A DNA stretch of 64,000 nt from Alistipes sp. (lineage in GTDB: Bacteria; Bacteroidota; Bacteroidia; Bacteroidales; Rikenellaceae): assembly GCA_017398555.1 (NCBI GenBank), contig JAFQFV010000008.1, positions 1 to 64,000 on the forward strand, written 5' to 3'. Of the stretch, positions 35,823 to 47,424 are shown in pieces. The translations under genes were made by a program, and so were the position numbers. Under the pieces are notes generated by a model that ran no database searches, was not told where the DNA came from, and saw only the letters and a program-made list of their open reading frames with translations. The first letter of the stretch is position 1. The number at the start of each line of letters is the position of its first letter.

Positions 35823-36764
35823 CTACTCTTGTGATACGACAAACGAATCTATATAGAGGAATACGCGGCGATTAGTATCGGTTTCGAGCCAGATTACAGG
35901 GTTGATAAGTCCGTCGATACGGCGATACTTATCTACTGCGGTAATTTTATGGCCGCGCAGATCGAATATCTTATTTTGGCACTGCATCTCGACATACTCC
36001 TTGTCGATAATATCGACCTTCAGACGGAGATACTGCCAATTAATCTTGCAGTCGGTCTCGTTATAGATAAGGTTTTGTGTTCCATTCGGCACATCCTTAT
36101 AGCCTGCGTGGTAGCCATCAGGGCGACGCTCGCCAAACCACCAGCAGTCCACGCCCCACTTGCACCAATCGCCATCAAGGCCGAAAGCCCAATCCTTATC
36201 TGTGCCTGGGGTTGCCTGGATATACTGCCACTTGCGCATAGGTTTGCCATCTACCGTATTGAGGTAGCGGATACCCCAGAAGAAACGGTTGCCGTCATCC
36301 TGCGTATCGGAGCCTATACCGAAGGCGCGAATAGAGTCCTCGTGCAGACCCGGCTGTTCGCCCTCTCCATCCACCTCATTCTGCTCGCCCGTATATGCAA
36401 ACCAGCACTCAAGCTGCAAATAGCGAGCATTTGGATCCATATTTGATAGTCGCTTGATAGCGTGACCCATAGAGCCCGGAGCAGGTGGCATGGAGTATGG
36501 ATTTGCCACGGGGCGTGTAGAGAGTTTAAGAGAGTAGGTGCCCGACATTGAGCCGTGAGTGCCAGGGAAACGGTATGTGGCCGAGCTGAGCATTACAGGC
36601 GGCCACTGGTCTTTATTGACCTTTGTCGGCGGAACATCGAAATCGGGATGCTCCGTAAAGTTTGGCAAAAGCACCATCCATCCATTAAAGCCGCGATCGA
36701 AGATATCGTAACACAGCACCCTTTTGAGTGGGTTGAAGCGGCTGTAAAGCATAATCTTATCCAT
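35823..36764 (-). CDS. unknown 313-residue protein, lectin-like beta fold suspected
   Basis: No signal peptide and no motif I can assign to an enzyme. It is rich in Trp and Tyr. Segments such as Y-L-Q-L-E-C-W-F-A-Y, W-Q-Y-L-R-L-K-V-D-I-I-D-K-E-Y-V-E-M-Q-C and the closing R-R-V-F-L-Y-I-D-S-F-V-V suggest a concanavalin-like sandwich of the kind used to bind or cut sugars. Its start overlaps the end of the FAD oxidoreductase gene by eight bases, so the two are translationally coupled. Confidence 0.6.
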   Translation of the reverse strand: MDKIMLYSRFNPLKRVLCYDIFDRGFNGWMVLLPNFTEHPDFDVPPTKVNKDQWPPVMLSSATYRFPGTHGSMSGTYSLKLSTRPVANPYSMPPAPGSMGHAIKRLSNMDPNARYLQLECWFAYTGEQNEVDGEGEQPGLHEDSIRAFGIGSDTQDDGNRFFWGIRYLNTVDGKPMRKWQYIQATPGTDKDWAFGLDGDWCKWGVDCWWFGERRPDGYHAGYKDVPNGTQNLIYNETDCKINWQYLRLKVDIIDKEYVEMQCQNKIFDLRGHKITAVDKYRRIDGLINPVIWLETDTNRRVFLYIDSFVVSQE

Positions 36765-38073
36765 ACAACTCTATACCTTTATTTATTAAACGATCTTGCA
36801 ACTGTTTCACATCGAGCTGTCGCGGAGTAACCCCCTGCTCGGCACACATTGCCGCAGCAGTACCCACAGCCTCGCCCATAGCCATACAGATACTCATCAC
36901 GCGGTATGATGCGTGGGCGCGGTGAGTACCAGAGATACAACGACCTGCCGTATATAGGTTTTCAACCCCCTTCGGAGTGAAGCAACGATATGGCAAATCG
37001 TATGGGTCGCAGTACTGAATATGAGCCTCCGCCTGACCAGAGCCTGCCGGATTGTGAATATCGACAATAAACTCTGCGCGATGCACGATAACATCCTCAA
37101 AGCGGCAACCGGCAGCCATCTCCTCGGCTGTAATAACATAGTCGCCAATAACTCGGCGGGTTTCGCGCACGCCCGTAGTAGTACCACTTGAGATGACGTG
37201 GCAATTCTCATAGCCGGGCAGGTGCTTATGGAAGAAGTCGAGCAGTATATAAATCTGTTCGCGCAGCTCAAGGTCTGCCTTGAAAATCTCCTCAACATGG
37301 GTCATATCTACCCCATTGACCTGTGTAGTATTCACCTGACGGTAGCCCGGATAGACCACAGGGTGCAATCTTACAGCGGCAAGGCGTTCAGGAAGTTCTC
37401 CCGCCTCGGCAAGGCGCTTGCAATAGTCCAAAAAGCGTTCATCGCCTAACTTGACATTATCCACATCGCCAATACAGATAACGCCCTTACTCTCATCTAC
37501 GCCCGAAATTGTAAACTCAAGGGTTACAGGCTGCATCAGTCCATCCTCTCGGCCCTTCTCCGTAGTTGCACCGGCAAGGTAGCTAACAAGGCCGTCGCCC
37601 GTAGCATCGACAGTCACTGCACCCTGAAGGACAAACTGACCCTCACCCGCAGTGACAACAACGCCTACAACGGCACTACCCTGCTTGATAACATCTGTAA
37701 CGGTGGTCTGCAGATAGACATCAATATTTGGATGATTGACAAACTGCGCAAGCAACATCTTGGCACGCTCGAAGTCGTGTGCTCGACCCGTCTGACCAAT
37801 CATATCGTTCTCAGCAACACCCAACAGCTCGACAATCTCATCGCGCATTGTTCCCTTGCCGACCATACCCAAAATAGGGCCTACATAACCCGTTGTAAGG
37901 TTACCACCCACAACGCCATAACGCTCGATAAGTGCCACACGAGCACCCTCACGCGCCGCCGCAACGGCTGCACATATTCCCGCAGGACCTGAGCCCGCAA
38001 CAAGCACATCGTAGCTGCCGCGAACCTCTAACTGACGACTATAACTAACTGTTTGCATTTGACTTTGAATCAA
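36757..38073 (-). CDS. FAD-dependent oxidoreductase (FAD_oxidored type)
   Basis: 438 residues. The Rossmann start D-V-L-V-A-G-S-G-P-A-G-I-C-A-A-V-A-A (about 20-37) with E50 at the end of the second strand, G-G-N-L-T-T-G-Y, V-D-A-T-G-D-G and the late N-L-Y-T-A-G-R-C-I-S-G-T-H match the PF12831 group. No signal peptide; cytoplasmic. It overlaps the transporter by 29 bases and the next gene by eight. Members sit in diverse sugar and aromatic catabolic loci, so the substrate cannot be named. Confidence 0.85.
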   Translation of the reverse strand: MIQSQMQTVSYSRQLEVRGSYDVLVAGSGPAGICAAVAAAREGARVALIERYGVVGGNLTTGYVGPILGMVGKGTMRDEIVELLGVAENDMIGQTGRAHDFERAKMLLAQFVNHPNIDVYLQTTVTDVIKQGSAVVGVVVTAGEGQFVLQGAVTVDATGDGLVSYLAGATTEKGREDGLMQPVTLEFTISGVDESKGVICIGDVDNVKLGDERFLDYCKRLAEAGELPERLAAVRLHPVVYPGYRQVNTTQVNGVDMTHVEEIFKADLELREQIYILLDFFHKHLPGYENCHVISSGTTTGVRETRRVIGDYVITAEEMAAGCRFEDVIVHRAEFIVDIHNPAGSGQAEAHIQYCDPYDLPYRCFTPKGVENLYTAGRCISGTHRAHASYRVMSICMAMGEAVGTAAAMCAEQGVTPRQLDVKQLQDRLINKGIELYG

Positions 38074-39784
38074 TATATCTATAGACTAAATATAACACTG
38101 CAATACCGACCATAACAGCTACGCCACCGGCCATAATCTTCTCCACATCAGCGCCATAATCCTCCATCAGCAGCTGCTGCACAAGCAGAAGCGCAATGGC
38201 AAGCAGAGTGATTACAAAGCAGGTGACTGCCATATGCGAATAGTGTTTGGTAGCACGCTTCATCTCTGCACTTGGTTCTGCATCTGACTTAGGGTCGAGA
38301 ATTGCCTGTATGCGCTCATAACCAGGGTCCAACTGACCCTTATACTTGGCAATAAGCTCCATTACAGCAAGCAGCGCGGCAGGGACAACGGTGCCGATTA
38401 CCGACTCAAGGACATTCGGATTTATCCACTCGAAAGTATCGCGCACAGCATCGCTGAACTTAAAGGCCAAACCAAATACTCCGCAAGCGTATGTGATAAT
38501 CATCGCTGTCAGCAGGTGCTTCTGTGTAAGTCGTTTTGAGAATACGCCCCACACAGACGGGATATAGAGTGGGCCGATAATCATCGTAAGCACTGTAACC
38601 ACCACCTTCTCCGCACCACCTGCATAGGGAATAAGCAGTGCCAGAGCGACTATTGCTGCACCGAAGGCGAAGGTAAAGATACGACCTATACGGATAAGTC
38701 CCTTCTCGCCCACCTCTGGGTGTCTCTCCCCATAAATATCGTATGTAAAGACATTTGCAAAGACATTAAGCGTACCCGAAACGGTCGAGAGTGTTGCCGA
38801 AACCATTGCCGCAAGCATAACACCCACCATACCCTTCATCAACACGTGCTCCGACATAAGGATATACGCCTGCTCAGGATTTGCACCCGGCTCGATAATG
38901 CGGAATGCCATAGCAGGGAAGTACCAGATAATCGGAGTGAGCAGATAGAGCACACCGACAAGGTAGGTACTCTTACGGGCATCTTTTACGGTCGGCACGC
39001 TGATATAACGCTGAACAAACGGCCAATCGCCACCGATAGTAAAGCTATTGACAAAGAACCACAATATCAGCCAGAACCACGGATACTCGGCACTAACAGG
39101 TGTAAAGTAGCCCTCCGGGGCAGAGGCGATAAAGTTCTCCATACCGCCAATGGCATTTATCGATAGCGGAATCATAAAGATAACCACCGTAATAAGCACT
39201 CCAAACTGAATGACATCGGTCATCAGCACCGCCAAGAATCCGCCCAAAATGGTATATATCAACGTGATGACACCCAAAATCAGAATACCCCAGCCGACAG
39301 CCAAATGGCCGCTTGCATCCGCCATAAAGTGCCCCTCAGGCAGTACCATCAGCGTTGACATAACGACAGCAATGGCATAGAGAGCAACCGCCGTATGGAA
39401 ACCGCGGCCGATAATGCCGAGCAACGTGTAGAAGCTCAACGAACGCTTACCGAAACGGATTGTCAGATACTCGCCGGGCGACTTAATCTTCATCTCACGC
39501 CACCTGCCCGACAGGTAACGACCCACCAAGAAGCTGGCGAAGCCCAATATATTACCAATCAGCACAGCAACAAAACCCGAACGGTATGCCACACCACCCC
39601 AGATAACAAATGTACTTGCCGAGAAGAGGGTCATATAGGTTGACATACCCGACAACCACCACGACGAGTTACGACCCGCAATAAACATATCGGCAGAGGA
39701 TTTGATACTCTTCGAGACGAGCACGCTCACGCCGATAAGTCCAAGGAAATAGATAACAATTACAAGATAGTCTATTCCGAACAT
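38045..39784 (-). CDS. sodium:solute symporter (SSS family)
   Basis: 579 residues with about 13-14 transmembrane helices, starting F-G-I-D-Y-L-V-I-V-I-Y-F-L-G-L-I-G-V. D-M-F-I-A-G-R-N-S-S-W-W-L-S-G-M-S is the family's typical first-loop signature, and I-G-G-D-W-P-F-V-Q-R-Y lies in the middle. It imports an organic solute with Na+. It is the first gene of the cluster; promoter TACCTTTG lies on the minus strand at 39812-39819. Similar SSS proteins carry sialic acid, sugars or carboxylates. The substrate is probably what the FAD enzyme acts on. Confidence 0.88.
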   Translation of the reverse strand: MFGIDYLVIVIYFLGLIGVSVLVSKSIKSSADMFIAGRNSSWWLSGMSTYMTLFSASTFVIWGGVAYRSGFVAVLIGNILGFASFLVGRYLSGRWREMKIKSPGEYLTIRFGKRSLSFYTLLGIIGRGFHTAVALYAIAVVMSTLMVLPEGHFMADASGHLAVGWGILILGVITLIYTILGGFLAVLMTDVIQFGVLITVVIFMIPLSINAIGGMENFIASAPEGYFTPVSAEYPWFWLILWFFVNSFTIGGDWPFVQRYISVPTVKDARKSTYLVGVLYLLTPIIWYFPAMAFRIIEPGANPEQAYILMSEHVLMKGMVGVMLAAMVSATLSTVSGTLNVFANVFTYDIYGERHPEVGEKGLIRIGRIFTFAFGAAIVALALLIPYAGGAEKVVVTVLTMIIGPLYIPSVWGVFSKRLTQKHLLTAMIITYACGVFGLAFKFSDAVRDTFEWINPNVLESVIGTVVPAALLAVMELIAKYKGQLDPGYERIQAILDPKSDAEPSAEMKRATKHYSHMAVTCFVITLLAIALLLVQQLLMEDYGADVEKIMAGGVAVMVGIAVLYLVYRYIDSKSNANS

Positions 39785-39811
39785 AGTTTTTAGGTTTATA
39801 GTTTAGTCAAA

Positions 39812-39819
39812 CAAAGGTA
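39812..39819 (-). promoter_or_regulatory. promoter of the SSS transporter cluster
   Basis: TACCTTTG on the minus strand, 27 bases before the start codon. The -33 box is not clear. Confidence 0.55.
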
Positions 39820-39854
39820 ATAAATTCAATCCAATTTAACAATAGTACAGGTAA

Positions 39855-39891
39855 CAAAAAAGGCTGTCCAACAGCAGTGTTGTAACAGCCT
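39855..39891 (-). terminator. terminator of the clostripain/DUF4919/dapA/ligA cluster
   Basis: Arms AGGCTGT (39861-39867) and ACAGCCT (39885-39891), with an inner CAACA/TGTTG pairing, are followed on the minus strand by six T. Confidence 0.8.
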
Positions 39892-39950
39892 CTTATCGTA
39901 AAAGTCTCTAACAAGAGTCTTAACGCTGAAATTGCTTATTAAACAGTCTA

Positions 39951-41990
39951 TTAATGTGTTGCCAAATACCACGCACACTCCTTCCACTCCGGAACGTATG
40001 CCGACATTGCATGCAGCATAATCGGCGCAGAGGTGGTAAGGCCTGAGTAGTAGTTAATCTCATTCGCCTTATTATTATATGCCGAATAGAAGGTCTTTGT
40101 GTGGTGCAGGCCCGTCACCGTACGGTATAACTGCGCAGAGAATGCTGCGACAGCATCTGCATCGGTACAACTCTTGATTACATAATCCTCTATATCAAAG
40201 AAGATATGTGTCGGGTTGCGTGTAAGGTTAATTCCATCATACGACTGTACCGAATTAGGGTCGATACGCTGCAGTGAGCCATTTACACGCTTTGTAACCT
40301 CGGCAAGAGCATCGAGCTGACGGCAATCTATCACAGCCGAGCACGCTGAAGAGTATGCACCCTGACGATTATTCTTATAGTAGTCCACAAAGGCCTTTGC
40401 AGAGTTATTCAATCTATCCAAAAGCGGAGAGGTGCTCGCCATAATCGGCAATATATCGCCATACGGCATTCCATTTGCGATAATCTCGCAAGCAGAGCCG
40501 AGGATATAGTCTGTCACCTCCTTCAAGTCATACGCAGACTCGACATTTGCCATATAGCAGGCATCAAAGATGATATAACTCAAGTGGCAACCTGTACTCT
40601 TCAGTGCGCCGGCAATCTCGGTAGTATCCACCTGTGTACTTGTTGTATCGCCGATATGACGTACCATAATTGCACCCGGAGCAGGTGTCCAGATAGACTC
40701 CAAGTGCTCTGCCGAGAAGGTTGAGTAGGTAGAGCTGCTGCCCAAGCTTGCGCTATTTTTCGGAATCCAGCCCTTACCGTGCGAGCCGATAAAGAGTCCA
40801 TACTCCTTTGCAGGTGCTCTTACGGTCATATCACAGAAAATCTCACTGAGCATCTGCTCGGAGTAGAGCTGTGGCAGGTCGTATGTGGCGATAGGGTCAC
40901 GAACAATCTTTCCGAGCCCCTTATCGTAGAATATCTCGTAGAGGCTTCCGCTATTTTGGCTGCTCTGAATAAAGGCTAACACACGTGTATCGCCCAAAGA
41001 GCCACTCTCTACACACTTTTCAACCGTAGCGAGATTTGCGTCGTAAAAACTCTTAAGGCTCATACCCAAATAGTAGAACATCATCGTTCTCTCGGCAAGA
41101 GCTGTACGCTGCCAAACGTCTATAGAGATGTTGCACGACGGATTATCCACCAGTGTAACGGTGATAGCACCGAGCTTTCGCTCCTGAGAGGTTGTATTTG
41201 GCTCAACAACCGTAATATCGACCATACCGCTCTCACCCTTTGCAACCTCAATGGCTGATGTTGTAGCGGTTACGGTAAAGTCAAAGGTGCTATTTACAGA
41301 GACAGATGCCTGCTCCCCGCTATTTCCACCAACGGTAATTCGACTGCGGTCAAACGATAGTGCAGGCCTCTGGATAGCCTGAAGTTTATCGGAAAGAGCA
41401 TCTCCGGCGACCTTAAATGTAATATTACCCGCCGTATTCTCCTCTATCGAGAGGTTATCCTTCGTAGGAGCAACCTGAACGCTATATTTATCCGACCCTA
41501 TAGACTGCGGCTGTGAGCATACGATATCGCCCTCTGCCACCACCTCAATATCACTCTCCTTGCTGGTGTAGGTAAAGGTCGAATACTCACTCTGTACCGC
41601 GCTGAGTGTCACCTGCTCCTGCTCAAGGGTAATCAGCGGGCGCTGCACAGCGGTAATACCTGTAAATCGGGTACGATTAAGGCGGATAATCACATCGCCA
41701 ACCTCTCTGATTTTAAGGCTTCTATTTGACGAATGTATCGTTGCGGTAATCGTTACGCGCTCCGTAGCCTCGCCCTTAGATGGAGAGTATGTAACACCCG
41801 GAGTGTCGAGAATCTCCCACGCAAGTTTTGACGAGAGTGAGAATGTTGCACGCGAACCCTCATTACCATCAAAGGTGAGTTGATTGTTGCTCACTCCGCT
41901 CAGAATTGAGAGGTGGTCTTGGGGTACGGGTGGAACCTGACAACTGCTAAAGAGCAGCGTAAGAAATGCTATATATATTAGTCTCTTCAT
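39951..41990 (-). CDS. clostripain-family (C11) cysteine protease lipoprotein with BACON-like repeats
   Basis: 679 residues, lipobox LLFSSC-Q. About three BACON-like beta domains cover residues 30-300 (each ends in a Q-R-P-x-L/I-type strand). The C11 peptidase domain follows: R-T-M-M-F-Y-Y-L-G near 301, catalytic H404 in I-G-S-H-G-K-G-W, and catalytic C478 in I-I-F-D-A-C-Y-M-A-N-V-E. C11 enzymes cleave after Arg or Lys and are usually self-activated. It is surface-exposed or periplasmic. It is the last gene of the minus cluster after a DUF4919 gene, nine bases away. Confidence 0.9.
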   Translation of the reverse strand: MKRLIYIAFLTLLFSSCQVPPVPQDHLSILSGVSNNQLTFDGNEGSRATFSLSSKLAWEILDTPGVTYSPSKGEATERVTITATIHSSNRSLKIREVGDVIIRLNRTRFTGITAVQRPLITLEQEQVTLSAVQSEYSTFTYTSKESDIEVVAEGDIVCSQPQSIGSDKYSVQVAPTKDNLSIEENTAGNITFKVAGDALSDKLQAIQRPALSFDRSRITVGGNSGEQASVSVNSTFDFTVTATTSAIEVAKGESGMVDITVVEPNTTSQERKLGAITVTLVDNPSCNISIDVWQRTALAERTMMFYYLGMSLKSFYDANLATVEKCVESGSLGDTRVLAFIQSSQNSGSLYEIFYDKGLGKIVRDPIATYDLPQLYSEQMLSEIFCDMTVRAPAKEYGLFIGSHGKGWIPKNSASLGSSSTYSTFSAEHLESIWTPAPGAIMVRHIGDTTSTQVDTTEIAGALKSTGCHLSYIIFDACYMANVESAYDLKEVTDYILGSACEIIANGMPYGDILPIMASTSPLLDRLNNSAKAFVDYYKNNRQGAYSSACSAVIDCRQLDALAEVTKRVNGSLQRIDPNSVQSYDGINLTRNPTHIFFDIEDYVIKSCTDADAVAAFSAQLYRTVTGLHHTKTFYSAYNNKANEINYYSGLTTSAPIMLHAMSAYVPEWKECAWYLATH

Positions 41991-41999
41991 CGTTTTCGT

Positions 42000-42734
42000 C
42001 TATTTATACTCTCTTGGTTTGAGGTTATTTATCTGCCAGGTACGCTCACGCTTAAAGGTGTAGTCATCCGGCTTATTCCAATATATTCTGCTGTAGTCGA
42101 AGTAGTAGCCCTTCAGTTTATCCTTCGGCACATCGAACGGCACAAACTCAACTGTACGGCTGATAATCTTTCCCTTGCGCTGATTCCAACCCTTTGCTGC
42201 GATAAAATCGATACCGTGCGAGAAGAGGATGATGTGCATCGGCTCCTTCTCCTTCGCGCCCGTACCCGATGAGGCTATCGTGCGCAGTATAGCTGCCAAA
42301 TGGTCGGCATACATCTTCTCTCGCTTCCGATCACCCGCAGTACCATAAGCGTATGCCATAATATTGAGCAGCTTCGGAGAGAAGGGGTCTTGCTCCATAG
42401 CCTCACTACAAGCGGCAATAAGCTCATCAATATCGGCAACAGATGGCGTATCGATAGCTATTCGCGCCATAATATTCTGCACCTTGGTCATACCCGGATT
42501 ATCGTTCAGCGGGCGATATGATGCCTGATAAGCGTAACCGTAGTAGAGGTAGTGGTACTCCAAATCTGTCAGAGCATCACCCGCCTGATAGCGCATCATC
42601 AGATTGGGATAGTAGTACTCGGAGTTACTATCGTTTATAGCCGCAAAAATCTTGTCATTATCGGGCACCTGTGCCATTGCAGCGCCCCCGATAACGGCAA
42701 AAAGCAGTGTTATAAATAACTTTTTAAGCCTCAT
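42000..42734 (-). CDS. DUF4919 secreted protein
   Basis: Start at MRLKKLFITLLF (42734), giving 244 residues with a signal peptide (cut near AMA-QVP); a longer frame begins inside dapA. The region N-D-S-N-S-E-Y-Y-Y-P-N-L-M-M-R-Y and L-E-Y-H-Y-L-Y-Y-G-Y-A-Y-Q is typical of DUF4919, a helical-repeat Bacteroidales family of unknown function. It overlaps dapA by 11 bases. Confidence 0.75.
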   Translation of the reverse strand: MRLKKLFITLLFAVIGGAAMAQVPDNDKIFAAINDSNSEYYYPNLMMRYQAGDALTDLEYHYLYYGYAYQASYRPLNDNPGMTKVQNIMARIAIDTPSVADIDELIAACSEAMEQDPFSPKLLNIMAYAYGTAGDRKREKMYADHLAAILRTIASSGTGAKEKEPMHIILFSHGIDFIAAKGWNQRKGKIISRTVEFVPFDVPKDKLKGYYFDYSRIYWNKPDDYTFKRERTWQINNLKPREYK

Positions 42735-43629
42735 AGCGTATAATCTCCATTCTCTGACGAATATCAAGCTCCACACTCGCCTCTGCAAGTGGCAGACGAA
42801 CGGTCGGTGTGCAGATATTCATCGTTGCAAGTGCATTTTTTATGCCGACAGGGTTACCCTCGACAAAGAGTGTATCGATTATCTTCTCAAGTCGGTTCAA
42901 CTCATACTCCGCCTTCTCGAAGTTACCCTCAAGAGCTAACGTTGTAAAACTCTTCACTGCCGACGGATAGAGGTGAGCAAGTACCGACAGCACACCCTTA
43001 CCACCACGGCGAATAGACTCAACAGTCAGAGCATCATCACCACTGACAAGGATAAAATCCTCACGCACTGCAGCCACAGCCTTGCATACAGCCTCCATCT
43101 GCTCCACATCACCCGATGCCTCCTTAATACCAAAGATATTCGGGCACTCCGCAACGATGCGGGCAACGGTCTGCGGTGTCATATTCACACCCGTACGACC
43201 AGGGATATTGTAGAGCATAATTGGCAGTGGTGATGCTGCCGAGATAGCCTTAAAGTGGCGATAAAGACCCTCCTGATTTGGTTTATTGTAGTACGGATTG
43301 ACGCTCAACACAGTATCATAACCCGAAAAATCCCAACTCTTGAGAGTTGCCACGACATCGGCAGTGCAGTTACCGCCAATACCCACCATAAGCGCCACGC
43401 GACCCGCTGCACGCTCGCGAATAAAGCGCGATACAGCGATACGCTCGGCAGCCGTCAGTGTCGGAGTCTCGGAGGTTGTTCCGAGTGCGAGCAGATAGTC
43501 CACCCCGCCCTCTATAACTCTATCTATAATTGCAGCTAAGGCGGCAAAGTCGATGCTACCCTTGCTGTCAAAAGGTGTTACCAACGCAACACCTACGCCT
43601 GTGAATTTATCTGTAATCATATCTAACAT
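42724..43629 (-). CDS. dapA: 4-hydroxy-tetrahydrodipicolinate synthase
   Basis: 301 residues: N-terminal G-V-G-V-A-L-V-T-P-F, L-G-T-T-S-E-T-P-T-L (T-T pair of the proton relay), Y-N-I-P-G-R-T-G-V-N (catalytic Tyr) and G-I-K-E-A-S-G-D (Schiff-base Lys near residue 166). It condenses pyruvate with aspartate semialdehyde in lysine and diaminopimelate synthesis. It starts two bases after the ligA stop. Confidence 0.94.
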   Translation of the reverse strand: MLDMITDKFTGVGVALVTPFDSKGSIDFAALAAIIDRVIEGGVDYLLALGTTSETPTLTAAERIAVSRFIRERAAGRVALMVGIGGNCTADVVATLKSWDFSGYDTVLSVNPYYNKPNQEGLYRHFKAISAASPLPIMLYNIPGRTGVNMTPQTVARIVAECPNIFGIKEASGDVEQMEAVCKAVAAVREDFILVSGDDALTVESIRRGGKGVLSVLAHLYPSAVKSFTTLALEGNFEKAEYELNRLEKIIDTLFVEGNPVGIKNALATMNICTPTVRLPLAEASVELDIRQRMEIIRYEA

Positions 43630-43631
43630 CT

Positions 43632-45773
<2,142 letters not shown>

Positions 45774-45803
45774 TCAAAAAAAAATCAAAAAAAAACTTTG
45801 AAA

Positions 45804-45835
45804 TTGGCGCAATAACAAATTTTTGCTTATACTTG
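45804..45835 (+). promoter_or_regulatory. promoter of the 110-residue acidic protein
   Basis: TTGG at 45804-45807 and TATACTTG at 45828-45835, 20 bases apart; one mismatch to the -7 consensus. Confidence 0.5.
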
Positions 45836-45907
45836 CACCCGAAATAGCTCGCTTATTGATAGAGAAGGGAGCATAGGCAAGTATATAATAACAACAACAA
45901 AATAACT

Positions 45908-46240
45908 ATGGCACCAAACAATAAGAAAAAATCGGTTATCAGCTTCAACAATCTTCCACTGGAGCTTCAGGAGGCGGTAAAGGCTGCCTATCCTAATGGT
46001 TACTCAGACTCGATGATTCGCGTGGATAAGCCAAATGGCGACTTCTTCTTCGCAGTTACCTTCGAGACTGAGGAGGTTAGCTATCTTGTGAAAATCGACG
46101 TTAAGATTGACGACATCACAGATGATGATGACGACAAGGAGTACTACGACGACGAGATCAAGGGCGCAGACCAAATCCAGGATGACGAAGAGGAGGAGGA
46201 GCGTCGCCCATCTCCAATCGAGTTTGACGACGAGGACTAA
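45908..46240 (+). CDS. conserved-looking acidic protein of unknown function
   Basis: 110 residues. The folded part (about 10-75) opens S-F-N-N-L-P-L-E-L-Q-E-A-V-K-A-A-Y-P-N-G-Y and continues V-T-F-E-T-E-E-V-S-Y-L-V-K-I-D-V. The tail is almost pure Asp/Glu with a short R-R-P-S-P. It is divergent from ligA. I cannot name a function; the acidic tail suggests a protein- or nucleic-acid-mimic contact. Codon use is like its neighbours. Confidence 0.7.
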   Translation: MAPNNKKKSVISFNNLPLELQEAVKAAYPNGYSDSMIRVDKPNGDFFFAVTFETEEVSYLVKIDVKIDDITDDDDDKEYYDDEIKGADQIQDDEEEEERRPSPIEFDDED

Positions 46241-46257
46241 TTAGAGGTTGTATTAAA

Positions 46258-46494
46258 CCTATTTACTTTGTTCTTTTACATTACTTACGGCTCTTTTTTA
46301 CTCAATCCCTCGTTACATAGGATTACCTATGCGCCTCGATATTGAGTAAAAAATAGCCACAAAGTAAAAGTAAAATAACTGCGTAAACAGGTTCAAAACA
46401 ACCTCTCGGTTATTTGAAATCAATCCCGAAAACAGGTTTTCTTGTGCGCCTCGATATTGAGTAAAAAATAGCCACAAAGTAAAAGTAAAATAAC
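46258..46494. repeat. two 50-bp direct repeats plus an inverted partial copy
   Basis: 46330-46379 and 46445-46494 are identical over 50 bases (core CGCCTCGATATTGAGTAAAA, then A-rich). 46258-46311 carries a diverged inverted version (TTTACTTTG ... TTTTTTACTCAAT). They occupy the gap before fabI. No protein frame is supported here. Confidence 0.8.
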
Positions 46495-46608
46495 CTTTCA
46501 ATATTTGAAGTCAAGCCCTCAAATATCGAGAATTAAGCATAAGACAGACACACACAGCAAATGGAGACTAACTGGGGTGAATAATCACCCTTTTTAATTG
46601 ATAATGCT

Positions 46609-47424
46609 ATGAGTTACAACCTATTAAAGGGCAAGCGCGGAATTATTTTCGGCGCGTTAAACAGCGCATCAATCGCTTGGAAAGTTGCCGAGCGAGCAGT
46701 TGCAGAAGGTGCAGAAATTGTACTTACAAATACCCCTATATCGTTGCGTATGGGCGAGCTGAACGACCTGGCAGAGAGGCTCAATGCGCCCGTTATTGCA
46801 GCCGATGCCACAAGTGTAGAGGACTTGGAGAACTTGATAGATAAAGCCATGGAGCACTTCGGAGGCAAAATCGACTTTGTACTCCACTCTGTAGGCATGT
46901 CACCAAACGTACGTAAGAACATCCCATATCCGGAACTTAACTACACATTCCTCGACAAGACACTCGACATCTCTGCAATATCTTTCCACAAGGTTATGCA
47001 GGTGCTCTACAACAAGCAGGCGATGAATGAGTGGGGCTCTATCGTGGCACTGACATACCTTGCAGCACAGCGCACATTTATCGGCTACGGCGATATGGCA
47101 GATGCCAAGGCTCTGCTTGAGTCTATAGCTCGCTCTTTCGGCGCCATCTTTGGCAAGGAGCACAAGGTGCGAGTAAATACCATCTCACAATCCCCAACCC
47201 CAACCACCGCAGGTAAGGGCATCGCGGGTATGGAGAGTATGCTCAACTTCGCAAATGCGATGTCGCCACTCGGAAACGCCTCTGCCGATGAGTGCGCAGA
47301 CTACTGCGTCACCCTCTTCAGCGACCTTACCCGCAAGGTAACAATGCAAAACCTCTACCACGATGGCGGTTTCTCATCAATGGGACTGAACCCAGATGTG
47401 TTCACGTATCTGACAAAGGAGTAG
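46609..47424 (+). CDS. fabI: enoyl-ACP reductase, FabI type
   Basis: 271 residues, short-chain dehydrogenase fold. The start G-K-R-G-I-I-F-G-A-L-N-S-A-S-I-A-W is the FabI nucleotide-binding variant. The active site is Y150, Y160 and K167 (Y-G-D-M-A-D-A-K, i.e. Y-x6-K), and I-S-Q-S-P-T-P-T-T-A-G-K-G-I precedes the substrate loop. It catalyses the last step of fatty-acid elongation. plsY and an acyl-CoA ligase follow 600 bases on. Confidence 0.93.
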   Translation: MSYNLLKGKRGIIFGALNSASIAWKVAERAVAEGAEIVLTNTPISLRMGELNDLAERLNAPVIAADATSVEDLENLIDKAMEHFGGKIDFVLHSVGMSPNVRKNIPYPELNYTFLDKTLDISAISFHKVMQVLYNKQAMNEWGSIVALTYLAAQRTFIGYGDMADAKALLESIARSFGAIFGKEHKVRVNTISQSPTPTTAGKGIAGMESMLNFANAMSPLGNASADECADYCVTLFSDLTRKVTMQNLYHDGGFSSMGLNPDVFTYLTKE

